The translations under genes and the position numbers were made by a program. A DNA stretch of 64,000 nt from Alphaproteobacteria bacterium US3C007 (lineage in GTDB: Bacteria; Pseudomonadota; Alphaproteobacteria; Rhodobacterales; Rhodobacteraceae), in assembly GCA_034423775.1 (NCBI GenBank), contig CP139918.1, positions 2,852,001-2,916,000 on the forward strand. The letters run 5' to 3'. The notes under the pieces were generated by a model, which was not told the DNA's origin, did no database searches, and saw only the letters and a program-made list of their open reading frames with translations. Below are positions 19,743 to 29,718 of the stretch, piece by piece; positions within the stretch are counted from its first letter, which is position 1; every line of letters begins with the position of its first letter.

Positions 19743-19748
19743 ATCGCC

Positions 19749-20249
19749 TTACTCGATAATGACCAGCGGCGTTCCAAATTCGACCGCGGCGCCGTCTTCA
19801 ACGAAAATGCGCTTTATTGTTCCAGATTTTGGGGCTGGAATATGGTTCATGGTTTTCATGGCTTCGACGATCATCAACGTGTCGCCTTCGTTAATTTGAG
19901 CGCCCGTTGAAATGAAGGCCGGCGCTCCGGGCTCTGCCTGCATATAAATCGTACCCACCATTGGACAGGTCACCGCTCCGGGATGGCTTGCAGGATCGGA
20001 TGCATCGGTGGCATCACTTGACCCCGTTGCGACAGCGGCAGGGGCGTGTGGGGTAGGCGCGGCAACCTGTTGGATGATCGGTGCGGCTGGAACCATCGCG
20101 GCCGATGCGGTTCGTGATACGCGCACGTTCAAGCTATCATCTGCGCCATATTCTCGTAAAACCTCAATCTCGCTAAGGTCGCGGCGCTCTAAAAGGTCGG
20201 CGAGACCTTCTATGAAAGCAATATCATCCTTGCGTTTTTGCGTTGTCAT
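19749..20249 (-). CDS. accB: Acetyl-CoA carboxylase biotin carboxyl carrier protein
   Basis: Carries biotin between the carboxylase and transferase subunits of acetyl-CoA carboxylase. An N-terminal docking region is followed by an alanine/proline-rich linker (about residues 65-90). The C-terminal biotinyl domain contains [12 protein letters not shown], where the lysine is biotinylated. It has the normal length of 166 residues. It is the first gene of accBC; the 247 bases upstream, shared with the divergent ligase gene, should hold the promoter. Confidence 0.97.
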   Translation of the reverse strand: MTTQKRKDDIAFIEGLADLLERRDLSEIEVLREYGADDSLNVRVSRTASAAMVPAAPIIQQVAAPTPHAPAAVATGSSDATDASDPASHPGAVTCPMVGTIYMQAEPGAPAFISTGAQINEGDTLMIVEAMKTMNHIPAPKSGTIKRIFVEDGAAVEFGTPLVIIE

Positions 20250-20496
20250 GTTTCCCTCATTCTTTGTTTTAGCCTGCTCTTGGCCTCGTTAATGTAACTA
20301 TACGCCATGCAGCGCTGGGTGAAAAGAAATGGATTTACGATTGTTGTCGGGAAAATGCAGTTTTGTACTATTTTCGCAGAGTTTGGGGGATGAAAGCGCG
20401 TTGAACAGACAAAAGCTGTTGAACGAGTCGAATTTTACGCCAAGTTGGGACTAGGGACGCATCAGCTGATTGGTTAAATAAAAAAAAGGAAACTCC

Positions 20497-22062
20497 ATGA
20501 ATTTGGCAGTTTGGTTAGACCGGCAGGCCCGCGCTGCACCCGAGCGGCCAGCCTTGTTTTGGGGCAAAGATATCGTTGCAACTTATGGCCAGTTCGCAGA
20601 ATCCAGCGGTCGGATCGCCGAGTGGCTGCGCGCAAATGCCGTTCTACCAGGGGATCGGGTTGCAGTATTTATGAAAAACCAACCCGATTACTTGCGTTTG
20701 TTCTATGGCATCTGGCAGGCGGGGGCGGTTGTTGTGCCAATCAATGCAAAGCTGCACCCCAAAGAGTTGATTTGGATATTGGAACATTCGGAGGCACGTG
20801 TGCTGTTCTGTGAGCCTGAGCTTGTCGCAACATTGCAACAGGACAGCGCGGCAGAACCGCTTGCAACCACCTATGTTGCTGTCGCGCCAAATATGCTTGA
20901 TGCAGCCTTGAAACAGCTGGCGCCAGATACGGGTAATAGGCAAGCCGCTGAAATGGGGCGATTTCAAAACATCACCGCGCGTAGTACCTACGATTTGGCG
21001 TGGCTTTTTTACACCTCTGGAACAACGGGCAAGCCCAAAGGCGTGATGATTACGCATGGGATGCTGCAGGCGATGGCGCTGGGTTATTTTGCCGATGTGG
21101 ATGCTGTGAGCGCACAAGATTCAGCGATTTATGCGGCGCCTTTGTCGCATGGGGCGGGGCTTTATAACGTAATGCATGTCTTGAAGGGCGCGCAGCACGT
21201 CTTTCCATGTTCTGGCGGGTTTGATCCGCTTGAAATTTTTGAATTAGCCAATTTTTTTCAACGGGCTCATCTGTTCGCCGCGCCGACAATGGTCAAACGC
21301 ATGACCAAAGCCGCGCAACACAAGGGAGTCAACGTTTCGGGTTTGCGCAGCGTTATTTATGGCGGTGGCCCCATGTATTTGAGCGATATCGTGGATGCCA
21401 CTGCCTGTTTTGGCCCGATTTTCATTCAAATTTATGGTCAGGGAGAATGCCCAATGGCTATAACCGCGCTGTCACGCGCGGATATTTCCGATCGTGAAAC
21501 ACAAGGATGGCAAGAGCGCCTATCGTCCGTAGGGCGGGCGCAATCGGTTGTTGAGCTTCAACTGTTTGATCGTGAAGGAGAGCTTGCACCGCTGGGGCAG
21601 GTTGGAGAGATCGCCGTGAAGGGCGCTCCGGTAATGTCTGGATATTGGAAAGATCCACAAGCCACGCAAGCGGCGTTCAAGAATGGGTGGCTTTTGACCG
21701 GCGATATGGGGAAATTGGATAAGGCGGGCTACTTAACATTAATAGATCGATCGAAAGACGTAATTATTTCGGGGGGCAGCAATATCTACCCCCGAGAAGT
21801 TGAAGAGGTTTTGCTGCATCATCCCAGTATTTCCGAAGTGTCCGTTATTGGGCGCAGGCATCCCGATTGGGGGGAAGAGGTGATCGCCTTTGTGGTGCCT
21901 TGGCTCTCACATAGCGTTTCGCAAAGCGCGTTGGATCAATTCTGCCTTGACAGGATCGCACGTTTTAAACGTCCAAAAGAGTATATTTTTGTATCTGAGT
22001 TACCCAAGAATAATTATGGGAAAGTTTTGAAAACAGCGTTGCGATCTTTAATAAAATATTAA
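20497..22062 (+). CDS. Class I adenylate-forming acyl-CoA ligase
   Basis: Activates a carboxylic acid as acyl-AMP and then acyl-CoA. The ATP-binding P-loop FYTSGTTGKPKGVMITHG, the IYGQGECPM region (A5), the TGDMGKLDKAGYLTLIDRSKDVIISGG hinge (A7-A8) and the C-terminal lysine motif KNNYGKVLKTALR are intact, so it should be active. The substrate cannot be deduced; it resembles long-chain or aromatic acid ligases more than acetyl-CoA synthetase. AAAAAAAGGAAAC precedes the ATG. It stands alone, divergent from accBC and convergent with acs. Confidence 0.88.
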   Translation: MNLAVWLDRQARAAPERPALFWGKDIVATYGQFAESSGRIAEWLRANAVLPGDRVAVFMKNQPDYLRLFYGIWQAGAVVVPINAKLHPKELIWILEHSEARVLFCEPELVATLQQDSAAEPLATTYVAVAPNMLDAALKQLAPDTGNRQAAEMGRFQNITARSTYDLAWLFYTSGTTGKPKGVMITHGMLQAMALGYFADVDAVSAQDSAIYAAPLSHGAGLYNVMHVLKGAQHVFPCSGGFDPLEIFELANFFQRAHLFAAPTMVKRMTKAAQHKGVNVSGLRSVIYGGGPMYLSDIVDATACFGPIFIQIYGQGECPMAITALSRADISDRETQGWQERLSSVGRAQSVVELQLFDREGELAPLGQVGEIAVKGAPVMSGYWKDPQATQAAFKNGWLLTGDMGKLDKAGYLTLIDRSKDVIISGGSNIYPREVEEVLLHHPSISEVSVIGRRHPDWGEEVIAFVVPWLSHSVSQSALDQFCLDRIARFKRPKEYIFVSELPKNNYGKVLKTALRSLIKY

Positions 22063-22294
22063 AAGTTAATATTAATCAATTACTTAAATACGTTTCCTTA
22101 TGTGCGGGTTTCGAGTGGCTTGAGCTAAAAATATTTCTGGTGTGGCAAACCCAACCCGTTCCCAGTCTAAACAGCGCTCAACATTATCAACCGATCAGAG
22201 GCGCAAGGCCATTGCACCTGAAAGAGTCTGCGCAAAGCGCTTTTTGGACATAAATTATGCAGGCTACGAACGGCGTAAGCACCTTAGCATTTTT

Positions 22295-24238
22295 TTATCC
22301 GCGATTCATTCGGTTTTCGATCAGCTCATCAACCACTGCTGGTTCGGCCAATGTTGATGTATCTCCCAAACTGCCATAGTCATTCTCGGCGATTTTGCGC
22401 AAAATCCGACGCATAATTTTTCCTGAACGCGTTTTTGGCAGACCTGGGGCCCATTGCACCAAGTCAGGCGAAGCGATGGGGCCAATTTCTTTGCGCACCC
22501 ATTGGCGCAATTCGCTGCGCAATTCCTCGTTTGGCGATTCCCCACTCATCAGCGTGACGTAACAATAAATGCCCTGGCCTTTGATGTCATGGGGATAGCC
22601 GACAACTGCAGCTTCCGACACTTTTGGGTGGGCAACCAATGCGCTTTCCACCTCAGCCGTGCCCATACGGTGACCTGAAACATTGATCACATCGTCAACG
22701 CGCCCCGTGATCCAGTAATACCCATCGGCATCGCGCCGGCAGCCATCTCCTGAAAAGTAATAGCCTTTAAAATCGCTGAAATAGGTTTTCACGAAGCGGT
22801 CATGATCTCCAAACACGCTGCGCATTTGGCCGGGCCAACTGTCTTTGATGCACAAAACTCCCTCGGCTTCTGTAGAGGTAATTTCTTCGCCTGTTGTCGG
22901 GTCCAAAATGACGGGTTGCACCCCAAAGAACGGCAGGGTCGCAGAACCTGGTTTTGTAGTGGTCGCACCGGGCAGAGGGGTGAGCAAATGCCCGCCCGTT
23001 TCGGTTTGCCACCATGTGTCAACAATCGGACAATTCCCTTTTCCAACCACATCATTATACCAGTTCCAAGCTTCAGGGTTTATGGGCTCTCCAACGGTGC
23101 CCAAGACTTTTAAGGCGCTTAAATCACATTTACTTACAAACTCATCGCCTTGGCCCATCAGCGCACGGATCGCAGTCGGGGCCGTGTAGAATTGGTTTAC
23201 TTTGTGTTTTTCACAGACTTGCCAAAACCGGCTTGCATCGGGATAAGTGGGCACACCTTCAAACATTAGTGTTGTGGCGCCATTGGCCAGGGGGCCATAA
23301 ACAATATAGCTATGCCCGGTCACCCAGCCCACATCCGCCGTACACCAGAAAATATCACCCTGATGATAATCAAACACATATTCATGGGTCATGGATGCCC
23401 AAACAAGATAGCCGCCCGAGCTGTGCAAAACGCCTTTGGGCTTGCCGGTCGAGCCCGAAGTATACAGCACGAATAAGGGATCTTCGGCGTTCATTTCTGT
23501 TGGCGGGCAATGCGGGTCCGCTTTGTCCATCATCGCCCCGAATGCAAAATCTCGCCCCTCTTTCAGGCCAACATCACCCCCGGTGCGTTCAACCACAAGC
23601 GTTTTAACATCACCGCAGATCGCCAAAGCTTTGTCGACGTTGGCTTTCAGCGGGGTGTTTTTGCCCCCGCGCGGCGCTTCATCCGCCGTGACCAGCAGTA
23701 CCGCACCACAATCTTCTACGCGGCTTGCCAAAGCCTCTGGCGAAAACCCGGCAAACACAATCGAATGGATTGCCCCAATCCTTGTGCAGGCCAACATTGC
23801 ATAAGCCGCCTCTGGGATCATCGGCATGTACAGCACCACCCGATCCCCTTTTTTTACGCCAAGGCTTTTGTAAACATTTGATAATTTGCTGACTTGCTGA
23901 TGCAATTCATGATAGGTGATATGCTTGCTATCAGCAGGATTATCGCCTTCCCAGATAATAGCGGTTTGGCTGCCACGGCTTTCAAGATGGCGGTCGATGC
24001 AATTTGCCGATACGTTCAACGTGCCATCTTCGAACCACTTAATAGACACGTCGGGATGTTCGTAAGAGACGTTTTTAACCGTTTCAAATGGTTTTATCCA
24101 ATCAACCCGTTTCCCATGTTCGGCCCAAAAGCTGATTGGATCTTCAATCGACTGGGCATAAAGCGCCTCGTAGCGGGCTTGGTCGATATGCGCGTTTTCA
24201 GCGAATTTAGCCGTGGGTGCGTAGGATGTCTGGGTCAT
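22295..24238 (-). CDS. acs: Acetyl-CoA synthetase (acetate--CoA ligase)
   Basis: Converts acetate, ATP and CoA to acetyl-CoA. The 647 residues contain the Acs signatures: [39 protein letters not shown], the [11 protein letters not shown] acetate pocket and the C-terminal [13 protein letters not shown] whose lysine is the known acetylation switch. It lies directly downstream of a Liv-type ABC importer on the same strand, with 83 bases and a small stem-loop between, and near a ScfR-type regulator and a solute-symporter kinase. This context suggests uptake and use of acetate or related acids. Confidence 0.96.
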   Translation of the reverse strand: MTQTSYAPTAKFAENAHIDQARYEALYAQSIEDPISFWAEHGKRVDWIKPFETVKNVSYEHPDVSIKWFEDGTLNVSANCIDRHLESRGSQTAIIWEGDNPADSKHITYHELHQQVSKLSNVYKSLGVKKGDRVVLYMPMIPEAAYAMLACTRIGAIHSIVFAGFSPEALASRVEDCGAVLLVTADEAPRGGKNTPLKANVDKALAICGDVKTLVVERTGGDVGLKEGRDFAFGAMMDKADPHCPPTEMNAEDPLFVLYTSGSTGKPKGVLHSSGGYLVWASMTHEYVFDYHQGDIFWCTADVGWVTGHSYIVYGPLANGATTLMFEGVPTYPDASRFWQVCEKHKVNQFYTAPTAIRALMGQGDEFVSKCDLSALKVLGTVGEPINPEAWNWYNDVVGKGNCPIVDTWWQTETGGHLLTPLPGATTTKPGSATLPFFGVQPVILDPTTGEEITSTEAEGVLCIKDSWPGQMRSVFGDHDRFVKTYFSDFKGYYFSGDGCRRDADGYYWITGRVDDVINVSGHRMGTAEVESALVAHPKVSEAAVVGYPHDIKGQGIYCYVTLMSGESPNEELRSELRQWVRKEIGPIASPDLVQWAPGLPKTRSGKIMRRILRKIAENDYGSLGDTSTLAEPAVVDELIENRMNRG

Positions 24239-24291
24239 AACTCTGGTCCCTAATGTCAGAAAGCCATAATTTTCTGTTGGTGGTCTTAACG

Positions 24292-24308
24292 GCGGATAAA
24301 AACCGCCC
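24292..24308. other. Stem-loop between livF-like gene and acs
   Basis: GGCGG, seven bases, CCGCC. On the minus strand, in which both neighbours are read, the loop rather than the tail is T-rich, so it is not a classic terminator. It may tune readthrough from the importer genes into acs. Confidence 0.35.
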
Positions 24309-24321
24309 TCTGCGTATACGT

Positions 24322-25059
24322 TTAGATGGCGAGATATTCAGCACGCAAGTCGGGGTTGTCCAGTACTTCTTTTGCGCTTCCGTCAAAAACCACGCTGCCC
24401 GTGTCTAAGATCACGGATCTATCCGCCAGTTCTAAGGCGCGCACCGCGTTTTGTTCGACTATAATGGTGGTAATGCCTTGCTCTTTAATGATCGCCAAGG
24501 TTTTCTCGATTTCATCCACGATAACCGGCGCCAAACCCTCATAGGGCTCATCAAGGAGCAATAGCTTAATGTCGCGCGCCAGAGCACGGGCGATCGACAG
24601 CATTTGTTGCTCGCCCCCCGATAAGGTTACCCCTTCTTGTTTGCGGCGTTCGCCCAGGCGCGGGAACAAATCATACAGCCGCTCAATCGACCAGCCGACA
24701 GGCTCTACAATTTGTGCCAGTTGAATATTTTCCTCGACGGTCAAACCCTGAATGATCCGGCGGTCTTCCGGCACCAGAGACACGCCAGAGACCGCGGCTT
24801 GGTGGCTGCTCATGTTGTGCAAGCTTTGCCCGTCAAGCCAGATTTCACCCTGGCGTAATTGTGGGTCGTCAAGCCGCGCAATTGCGCGCAACGTTGAGGT
24901 TTTACCGGCGCCATTGCGCCCTAGAAGAGCCAGAATTTCGCCTTCATTCACGTCTAAGCTGACGCCTTGAACGATATAGCTTTCACCATAATAGGCGTGC
25001 ATATCATGCATCGAAAAATAACTGTTACTGGCCATTTTTGTTGCGAGGTTACCTGTCAT
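24322..25059 (-). CDS. Liv-type ABC importer ATPase (LivF family)
   Basis: One of two cytoplasmic ATPases of a branched-chain-amino-acid-type importer. Walker [16 protein letters not shown], signature [18 protein letters not shown], and Walker [14 protein letters not shown] are complete, followed by the H-loop region [11 protein letters not shown]. It is 245 residues, or a few less if an internal start such as M9 is used. It lies 12 bases after the LivG-like gene in one operon. The transported compound is not shown by this subunit. Confidence 0.93.
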   Translation of the reverse strand: MTGNLATKMASNSYFSMHDMHAYYGESYIVQGVSLDVNEGEILALLGRNGAGKTSTLRAIARLDDPQLRQGEIWLDGQSLHNMSSHQAAVSGVSLVPEDRRIIQGLTVEENIQLAQIVEPVGWSIERLYDLFPRLGERRKQEGVTLSGGEQQMLSIARALARDIKLLLLDEPYEGLAPVIVDEIEKTLAIIKEQGITTIIVEQNAVRALELADRSVILDTGSVVFDGSAKEVLDNPDLRAEYLAI

Positions 25060-25071
25060 TTTCAGCGCTCC

Positions 25072-25827
25072 TTATTGCGTCTCGCCCAAATAGGCTTCCT
25101 TCACCTTTGGATGGCCTTTGATATTCTCGGGGGTGTCTTCTACCAACGGGGTGCCCTGCGCTAACACGGTGATCCGTTCGGCCAGGCTGAAAACAACGTG
25201 CATGTCATGTTCAATAATTGCCATTGTGATATCGCGTTTTTGATTGATCTCCTTCAGAAGATCGATGGTATTATTGGTATCCGCGCGCGCCATCCCAGCC
25301 GTTGGCTCATCCAGAAGCAATAATTTTGGGTTCTGCACAAGGCACATGGCCATTTCTAATCGCCGCTTATCGCCGCGAGACAAAGATGCAGCATGCATAT
25401 CGCGTTTATCGATCATATTGACGTCCATTAAGATTTTTTCTGCGGTTTCCTGGATGTCAGCCTGCGAGCCTACGCTGGCCAGCCCTTGCATCCGAAACGC
25501 GCCGTCGCGCTTGGCGAAACATGGGATCATGACGTTTTCAAACACGCTCAGATCGCCAAAAATTTCGGGGGTCTGGAACACGCGCGAGATACCCATCTGG
25601 TTAATCTCATGCGGGGAACGGCCCAACACCGATTGGCCATCAAACATCACGCTGCCCGTATCGGGAATGAGTTTGCCGACGAGACAATTCAACAAGGTCG
25701 ATTTCCCCGCGCCATTTGGACCAATAATCGCGTGCACTGAATTTTCTTTGATGCTTAGATTCACATCTCCCAGCGCTTGCAAGCCGCCAAACCGGATCCC
25801 TACATTGTTAATTTCAAGAATACCCAT
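25072..25827 (-). CDS. Liv-type ABC importer ATPase (LivG family)
   Basis: Second ATPase of the importer, 251 residues. Walker A IIGPNGAGKSTLLNC, signature ASLSRGDKRRLEMAMCLV (with SRGDK in place of the usual SGGQQ, as in many LivG/UrtD proteins), Walker B LLLLDEPTAGMAR and an intact H-loop IIEHDMHVVF are seen. It overlaps nothing and is spaced ten bases from LivM, as expected of a single operon. Confidence 0.93.
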   Translation of the reverse strand: MGILEINNVGIRFGGLQALGDVNLSIKENSVHAIIGPNGAGKSTLLNCLVGKLIPDTGSVMFDGQSVLGRSPHEINQMGISRVFQTPEIFGDLSVFENVMIPCFAKRDGAFRMQGLASVGSQADIQETAEKILMDVNMIDKRDMHAASLSRGDKRRLEMAMCLVQNPKLLLLDEPTAGMARADTNNTIDLLKEINQKRDITMAIIEHDMHVVFSLAERITVLAQGTPLVEDTPENIKGHPKVKEAYLGETQ

Positions 25828-25837
25828 CGTGTCTTCC

Positions 25838-27031
25838 TTACTCTGCCGGCTTTGTTATGGCTGCGGCTTTATCGTCTTTTTTGCGAAATAATTTACCAAT
25901 TCGCTGGCCGCCTTCGACAAGCCCGCCGGGTAGAAAAATCACCACCAACATAAACAAAAGGCCCAAGGTCAGATGCCAGCCCTTTCCGATAAATGGGTGA
26001 ATAATTGCAACGATAAAATTTTCGAGCCCGTCGGGCATGAATGAAAACCACGTGTGAAGAACATTATCGTTTATTTTTGAGAAGATATTTTCGAAATACT
26101 TAATCACGCCTGCGCCCAAAATTGGCCCGATCAATGTGCCTGCTCCGCCCAAGATGGTCATCAGCACAACTTCACCAGAGGCTGTCCATTGCATTCGCTC
26201 TGCGCCTGCAAGCGGATCGACCGCGCTGAGAAGCCCTCCGGCTAAGCCTGCATACATACCAGAAATCACAAAAGCCGCCAACGTGTAGGGGCGCGCGTTC
26301 AAGCCGGTGTAATTCATGCGCTGCTGGTTTGATTTCACCGCACGCAGCATCAAACCAAAGGGCGATCTGAAAATTCGAATGGCCAAATAAACCGATAGGA
26401 TCATGAACACCGCGCAGAGGTAATACCCCGCGTTGAATTGAAACTCCCAAGCGCCCATTTGCACCTTTTCGGTCGCGCGCATGGAGAATCCGAAGAGGTG
26501 GGGTAAGTCCGGCTTGCTGGCTGAATGGAACCATTGCGGATCATTGGCATAGACTTGCAATCCCGTTTCGCCATTGGTCAAATTGAATTTCGGGTTGGAT
26601 AAAACCGAATAGGCCAGCGCGAAAGACATCTGCGCGAAGGCCAATGTTAAGATTGAGAAATAAATACCCGAGCGGCGAAGAGATACGACACCAATTAGAA
26701 ACGCAAAAATCCCTGAAGTAACGATGCTCAACGCGATTCCGGGCAAAACATTATAGCCCAGCAATTTAAACATCCAGACGCAGCTATAGCTGCCGACACC
26801 CAAAAACGCGGCATGCCCAAAAGACAAATATCCGGTGAGGCCAAACAGAATGTTAAACCCAACCGCAAAAATACCAAAGATAACAAATTTTTGCATCAAA
26901 TCAGGATAGCCACCATTGAACTGGGCCAATCCTGAATTTGTCGGGAATGGGTTCAGGAAAAACGGCGCCAGCAGCGTAAGCGCGGTTACAATCACCAGAA
27001 GCGAAAAATCTTTTTTGTTGAGACCCAGCAT
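25838..27031 (-). CDS. Liv-type ABC importer permease (LivM family)
   Basis: Membrane permease of 397 residues with many hydrophobic segments. The family core [17 protein letters not shown] and the coupling-loop region [23 protein letters not shown] are visible. A hydrophilic periplasmic stretch of about 60 residues ([24 protein letters not shown] onward) is longer than in E. coli LivM, which may reflect a different substrate. The C terminus is charged and lysine rich. It follows LivH by three bases. Confidence 0.92.
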   Translation of the reverse strand: MLGLNKKDFSLLVIVTALTLLAPFFLNPFPTNSGLAQFNGGYPDLMQKFVIFGIFAVGFNILFGLTGYLSFGHAAFLGVGSYSCVWMFKLLGYNVLPGIALSIVTSGIFAFLIGVVSLRRSGIYFSILTLAFAQMSFALAYSVLSNPKFNLTNGETGLQVYANDPQWFHSASKPDLPHLFGFSMRATEKVQMGAWEFQFNAGYYLCAVFMILSVYLAIRIFRSPFGLMLRAVKSNQQRMNYTGLNARPYTLAAFVISGMYAGLAGGLLSAVDPLAGAERMQWTASGEVVLMTILGGAGTLIGPILGAGVIKYFENIFSKINDNVLHTWFSFMPDGLENFIVAIIHPFIGKGWHLTLGLLFMLVVIFLPGGLVEGGQRIGKLFRKKDDKAAAITKPAE

Positions 27032-27034
27032 CGA

Positions 27035-28057
27035 TTAATCCTCCATTACGCCTTTTTTGCCCAGCAAGCCCCGTGGGCGCGTCAGCAAAACGATAATTGC
27101 CACCACATAGATGATGATTTGATTGATGCCCGGAATTGTGGTCGTGGCCCAGGTGGTTGAGGCAAAGCTTTCCAAGATGCCAAGTAGGAACCCAGCCAAA
27201 ACCGCACCCGGCAAAGATCCCATCCCCCCGACAACCACCACGACGAAACTAAGCACCAGAAAATCCATGCCCATGTGATAATTGGGCGGATTAATCGGCG
27301 CATACATGACACCGGCGAGGCCCGCCACGGCAGAGGCAATGCCGAACATAATTGTAAAGCGCCGATCGATATTGATGCCCAGCATGGAAACGGTTTCGCG
27401 ATCGGCCATTCCCGCGCGCACCACCATGCCAAAGGTGGTGAATTGCAAAAACGCGAATATCCCACCAATAATCAAGACAGAAAAGCAGAAATACACGATA
27501 CGCCAGACCGGATAGGGCACTTGCAGCCCCACCCATTCCCCCAAATTGGCTACACCAGAAAGTGCATCGGGGGCTGGCGTCGGGATTGGGTTGGCGCCAA
27601 ACCAAAGCTTAATGATTTCCTGCAGCACGATTGCAAGGCCGAACGTGACCAAAATTTGATCTGCATGGGGGCGCTTATAAAAATGTTTGATAAGCCCGCG
27701 TTCCATCACAAAGCCAATCACAATCATGATTGGTATCGAGAAAACAATCGAAAGAGGGACCGCCCATTCAATGACGCTGCCGCCCAAATCAGGCCCCAAA
27801 AGTCCGTTTATATATGGCACGTCAACCTTGAGCGGATTGCCCAAAAAGTCGGTTTGGGTTTCGTCAACCTCTTCATAGCTGATGCTTAACAGTTTGGACA
27901 AGGTGACCGCACAGAATGCGCCAATCATAAACAAGGCGCCATGCGCAAAGTTTACAACGCCCAACGTGCCGAAGATCAACGTGAGCCCAAGAGCGATCAG
28001 AGCGTAAGCCGAGCCCTTATCTAAACCATTTAAAATTTGAAGGATGAATGCGTCCAT
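27035..28057 (-). CDS. Liv-type ABC importer permease (LivH family)
   Basis: Second membrane permease, about 340 residues from the preferred start MDAFILQILNGLDKGSAYALIALGLTLIFG, the typical LivH N terminus. The open frame continues 15 codons further upstream, but that extension is not family-like. The GVVNFAHGALFMIGAF segment and the VVVVGGMGSLPGAVLAGFLLGILES coupling region identify it. A loop around residues 60-95 (DETQTDFLGNPLKVDVPYINGLLG) is an insertion relative to simple LivH proteins. Confidence 0.92.
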   Translation of the reverse strand: MDAFILQILNGLDKGSAYALIALGLTLIFGTLGVVNFAHGALFMIGAFCAVTLSKLLSISYEEVDETQTDFLGNPLKVDVPYINGLLGPDLGGSVIEWAVPLSIVFSIPIMIVIGFVMERGLIKHFYKRPHADQILVTFGLAIVLQEIIKLWFGANPIPTPAPDALSGVANLGEWVGLQVPYPVWRIVYFCFSVLIIGGIFAFLQFTTFGMVVRAGMADRETVSMLGINIDRRFTIMFGIASAVAGLAGVMYAPINPPNYHMGMDFLVLSFVVVVVGGMGSLPGAVLAGFLLGILESFASTTWATTTIPGINQIIIYVVAIIVLLTRPRGLLGKKGVMED

Positions 28058-28114
28058 CGTTCGTGCCTTTATAAAAATTAAAGGGTACCAGTGCACTGCC
28101 ACTGGGAAATAGGC

Positions 28115-28143
28115 AAGGGCGGAGGCTAACTGCCCCCGCCCTT
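28115..28143. other. Stem-loop between substrate-binding protein and LivH genes
   Basis: AAGGGCGG and CCGCCCTT form a perfect 8-base stem with a 13-base loop, just downstream of the binding-protein stop. Next to it are the 10-base palindrome CAGTGCACTG (28089-28098) and the arms CCAGT/ACTGG. Such structures after binding-protein genes commonly stabilise that part of the message or attenuate readthrough to the permeases; that role is inferred here. Confidence 0.55.
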
Positions 28144-28159
28144 ATTTTCTTGAGCCGGC

Positions 28160-29506
28160 TTATGCGCCTGGATTACAGGTGCCCAAATCACCACCCGCAA
28201 ACATGGGGTGATCGGGCTCGTATTCCACTTGGGCGCGTGGCGTCACTTCAACGATTTCAAGCGTATCGTATTGGTTGGTCGGGTTTTCTTTACCTTTCAT
28301 AACCAGCACGTCCTTGAAGCATTGGTGGTCCTCAGCGCGATACAAGGTTGGACCATTGCCCAAACCATCAAACTCAAACCCTTCCAAAGCTTCGCCTACG
28401 CCGCAGGGGTTAAACGTTCCTGCGCGCTCGCAAGCATCCGCATAAAGCAAGGTTTGAACGTAGCATGTATGCGCAGAATTTGACGGTGGACGTCCATATT
28501 TCTCGCCAAACGATTTGACGAAGGCTTTTGATCCGGCATCTGGTAGCTGCCAATTCCAGTTCATCGAACCGATCACGCCTTGCACGTTTTCACCCGCACC
28601 AGCCGCCATCAACTCTGAATAAAGCGGAACAACGATTTCAAACTGTTTGCCATTCACCATTTTGTCCCGCAGACCAAACTGGATAGCATTGGTCAAAGAG
28701 TTCACCATGTTACCGCCATAATGGTTCAGAACCAACACATCGGCGCCTGAGTTCAACACGGGCGCGATGTAAGAAGAGAAATCTGTTGATGCCAATGGCG
28801 TCAGCACATTGTTCACAGTTTCCCAGCCCATGGCTTCGGTTGCCGCCGCAATCGATTCCTGCTGTGTCCAACCCCAAGTGTAATCCGCCGTCAGGTGATA
28901 CGCGCGGCGATCAGCGCCATAGGCGTTTTTCAAAACGGGGGCCAAAGCAGCTGCTGACATGTACCCGTTGAAGAAATGGCGAAAGCCATTGGCCTTTTTA
29001 TCTTTACCCGTGGTGTCGTTTGAGTGGGTCAAGCCCGCCATAAAGATAATGCCGGCATCCTGACACAGGCCTTGAACCGCGATTGCAACGCCCGACGATG
29101 ACCCGCCATTTACCATGATCGCGCCGTCTTTTTCGATCATAGATTTCGCAGAGGCACGCGCCGCATCAGATTTCGTTTGCGTGTCGCCCGTGACAAATTG
29201 AACCTTTTTACCCAAAATGCCGTTGCCCTTCAGCGCTTTTGAGCTGAACGTGTTCATCATTCCGCCATCGCCTTCGCCGTTCAAATGCTCTACCGCAAGC
29301 TCTTGCGCGCGAAGCTCATCTAAACCCTCTTCTGCGTAAGGGCCCGTTTGCGGCACGTTAAAGCCAAGCGTTACGCTGCTGCCTGTGGGGGCGTTTGTAT
29401 AGCCTGCATGGCTACCGGCCGTGATAATTGTCGGCAGGGCCAAGCCTGCACCGGCAACGGCGCCGGTCTGCAAAACGCCGCGGCGTGTAAAATTCGATTT
29501 TGACAT
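28160..29506 (-). CDS. Periplasmic substrate-binding protein of Liv-type importer (Tat-exported)
   Basis: Binds the solute for the adjacent importer. The N terminus SKSNFTRRGVLQTGAVAGAGLALP has a twin-arginine motif and hydrophobic segment, so export through Tat is likely. The rest is a type I periplasmic binding fold (LGFNVPQTGPYAEEG; GVIGSMNWNWQLPD). At 448 residues it is longer than LivJ. It resembles the amide/urea/short-chain group more than leucine binders, but the ligand cannot be assigned. The gene order with acs and a ScfR regulator makes short-chain carboxylates a reasonable guess. GGGAGG precedes the ATG. Confidence 0.9.
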   Translation of the reverse strand: MSKSNFTRRGVLQTGAVAGAGLALPTIITAGSHAGYTNAPTGSSVTLGFNVPQTGPYAEEGLDELRAQELAVEHLNGEGDGGMMNTFSSKALKGNGILGKKVQFVTGDTQTKSDAARASAKSMIEKDGAIMVNGGSSSGVAIAVQGLCQDAGIIFMAGLTHSNDTTGKDKKANGFRHFFNGYMSAAALAPVLKNAYGADRRAYHLTADYTWGWTQQESIAAATEAMGWETVNNVLTPLASTDFSSYIAPVLNSGADVLVLNHYGGNMVNSLTNAIQFGLRDKMVNGKQFEIVVPLYSELMAAGAGENVQGVIGSMNWNWQLPDAGSKAFVKSFGEKYGRPPSNSAHTCYVQTLLYADACERAGTFNPCGVGEALEGFEFDGLGNGPTLYRAEDHQCFKDVLVMKGKENPTNQYDTLEIVEVTPRAQVEYEPDHPMFAGGDLGTCNPGA

Positions 29507-29629
29507 AAAAACCTCCCATGTCGCGTTTCAAGCCCAGTCTCCTCCGATTGGGCGCACATCACTAGAATGTAAGGTATTTATCTTTGTAATTAGAAAATTT
29601 CGCAATAAACATCATCAAATCAACAAAAA

Positions 29630-29680
29630 TTTTGTAAATTTATGTAAATGGAATAGACAGTTTTTGTAAATTTATTTATG
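29630..29680. promoter_or_regulatory. Repeated TTTTGTAAATTTAT motif, candidate ScfR operator
   Basis: TTTTGTAAATTTAT occurs at 29630 and again at 29662, 32 bases apart (about three helical turns), inside the 212-base gap between the divergent binding-protein and XRE/ScfR-like genes. Related half-motifs (TTTGTAAT at 29583, TTTCGCAATAAA near 29598) lie nearby. ScfR/RamB/PrpC-type regulators recognise TTTGCAAA-like sites. Autoregulation and control of the importer are inferred. Confidence 0.5.
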
Positions 29681-29718
29681 TTGCAACGCGGCATCCTGCT
29701 GAAATTAGGATATAAAAT

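Noticed and set aside
22142..22357. 71-residue plus-strand frame between the acyl-CoA ligase and acs
   Set aside because: It runs into the antisense of acs, has no ribosome site and no family features.
23014..23607. 197-residue plus-strand frame
   Set aside because: It lies wholly antisense to acs, which has all its motifs; composition is that of a shadow frame.
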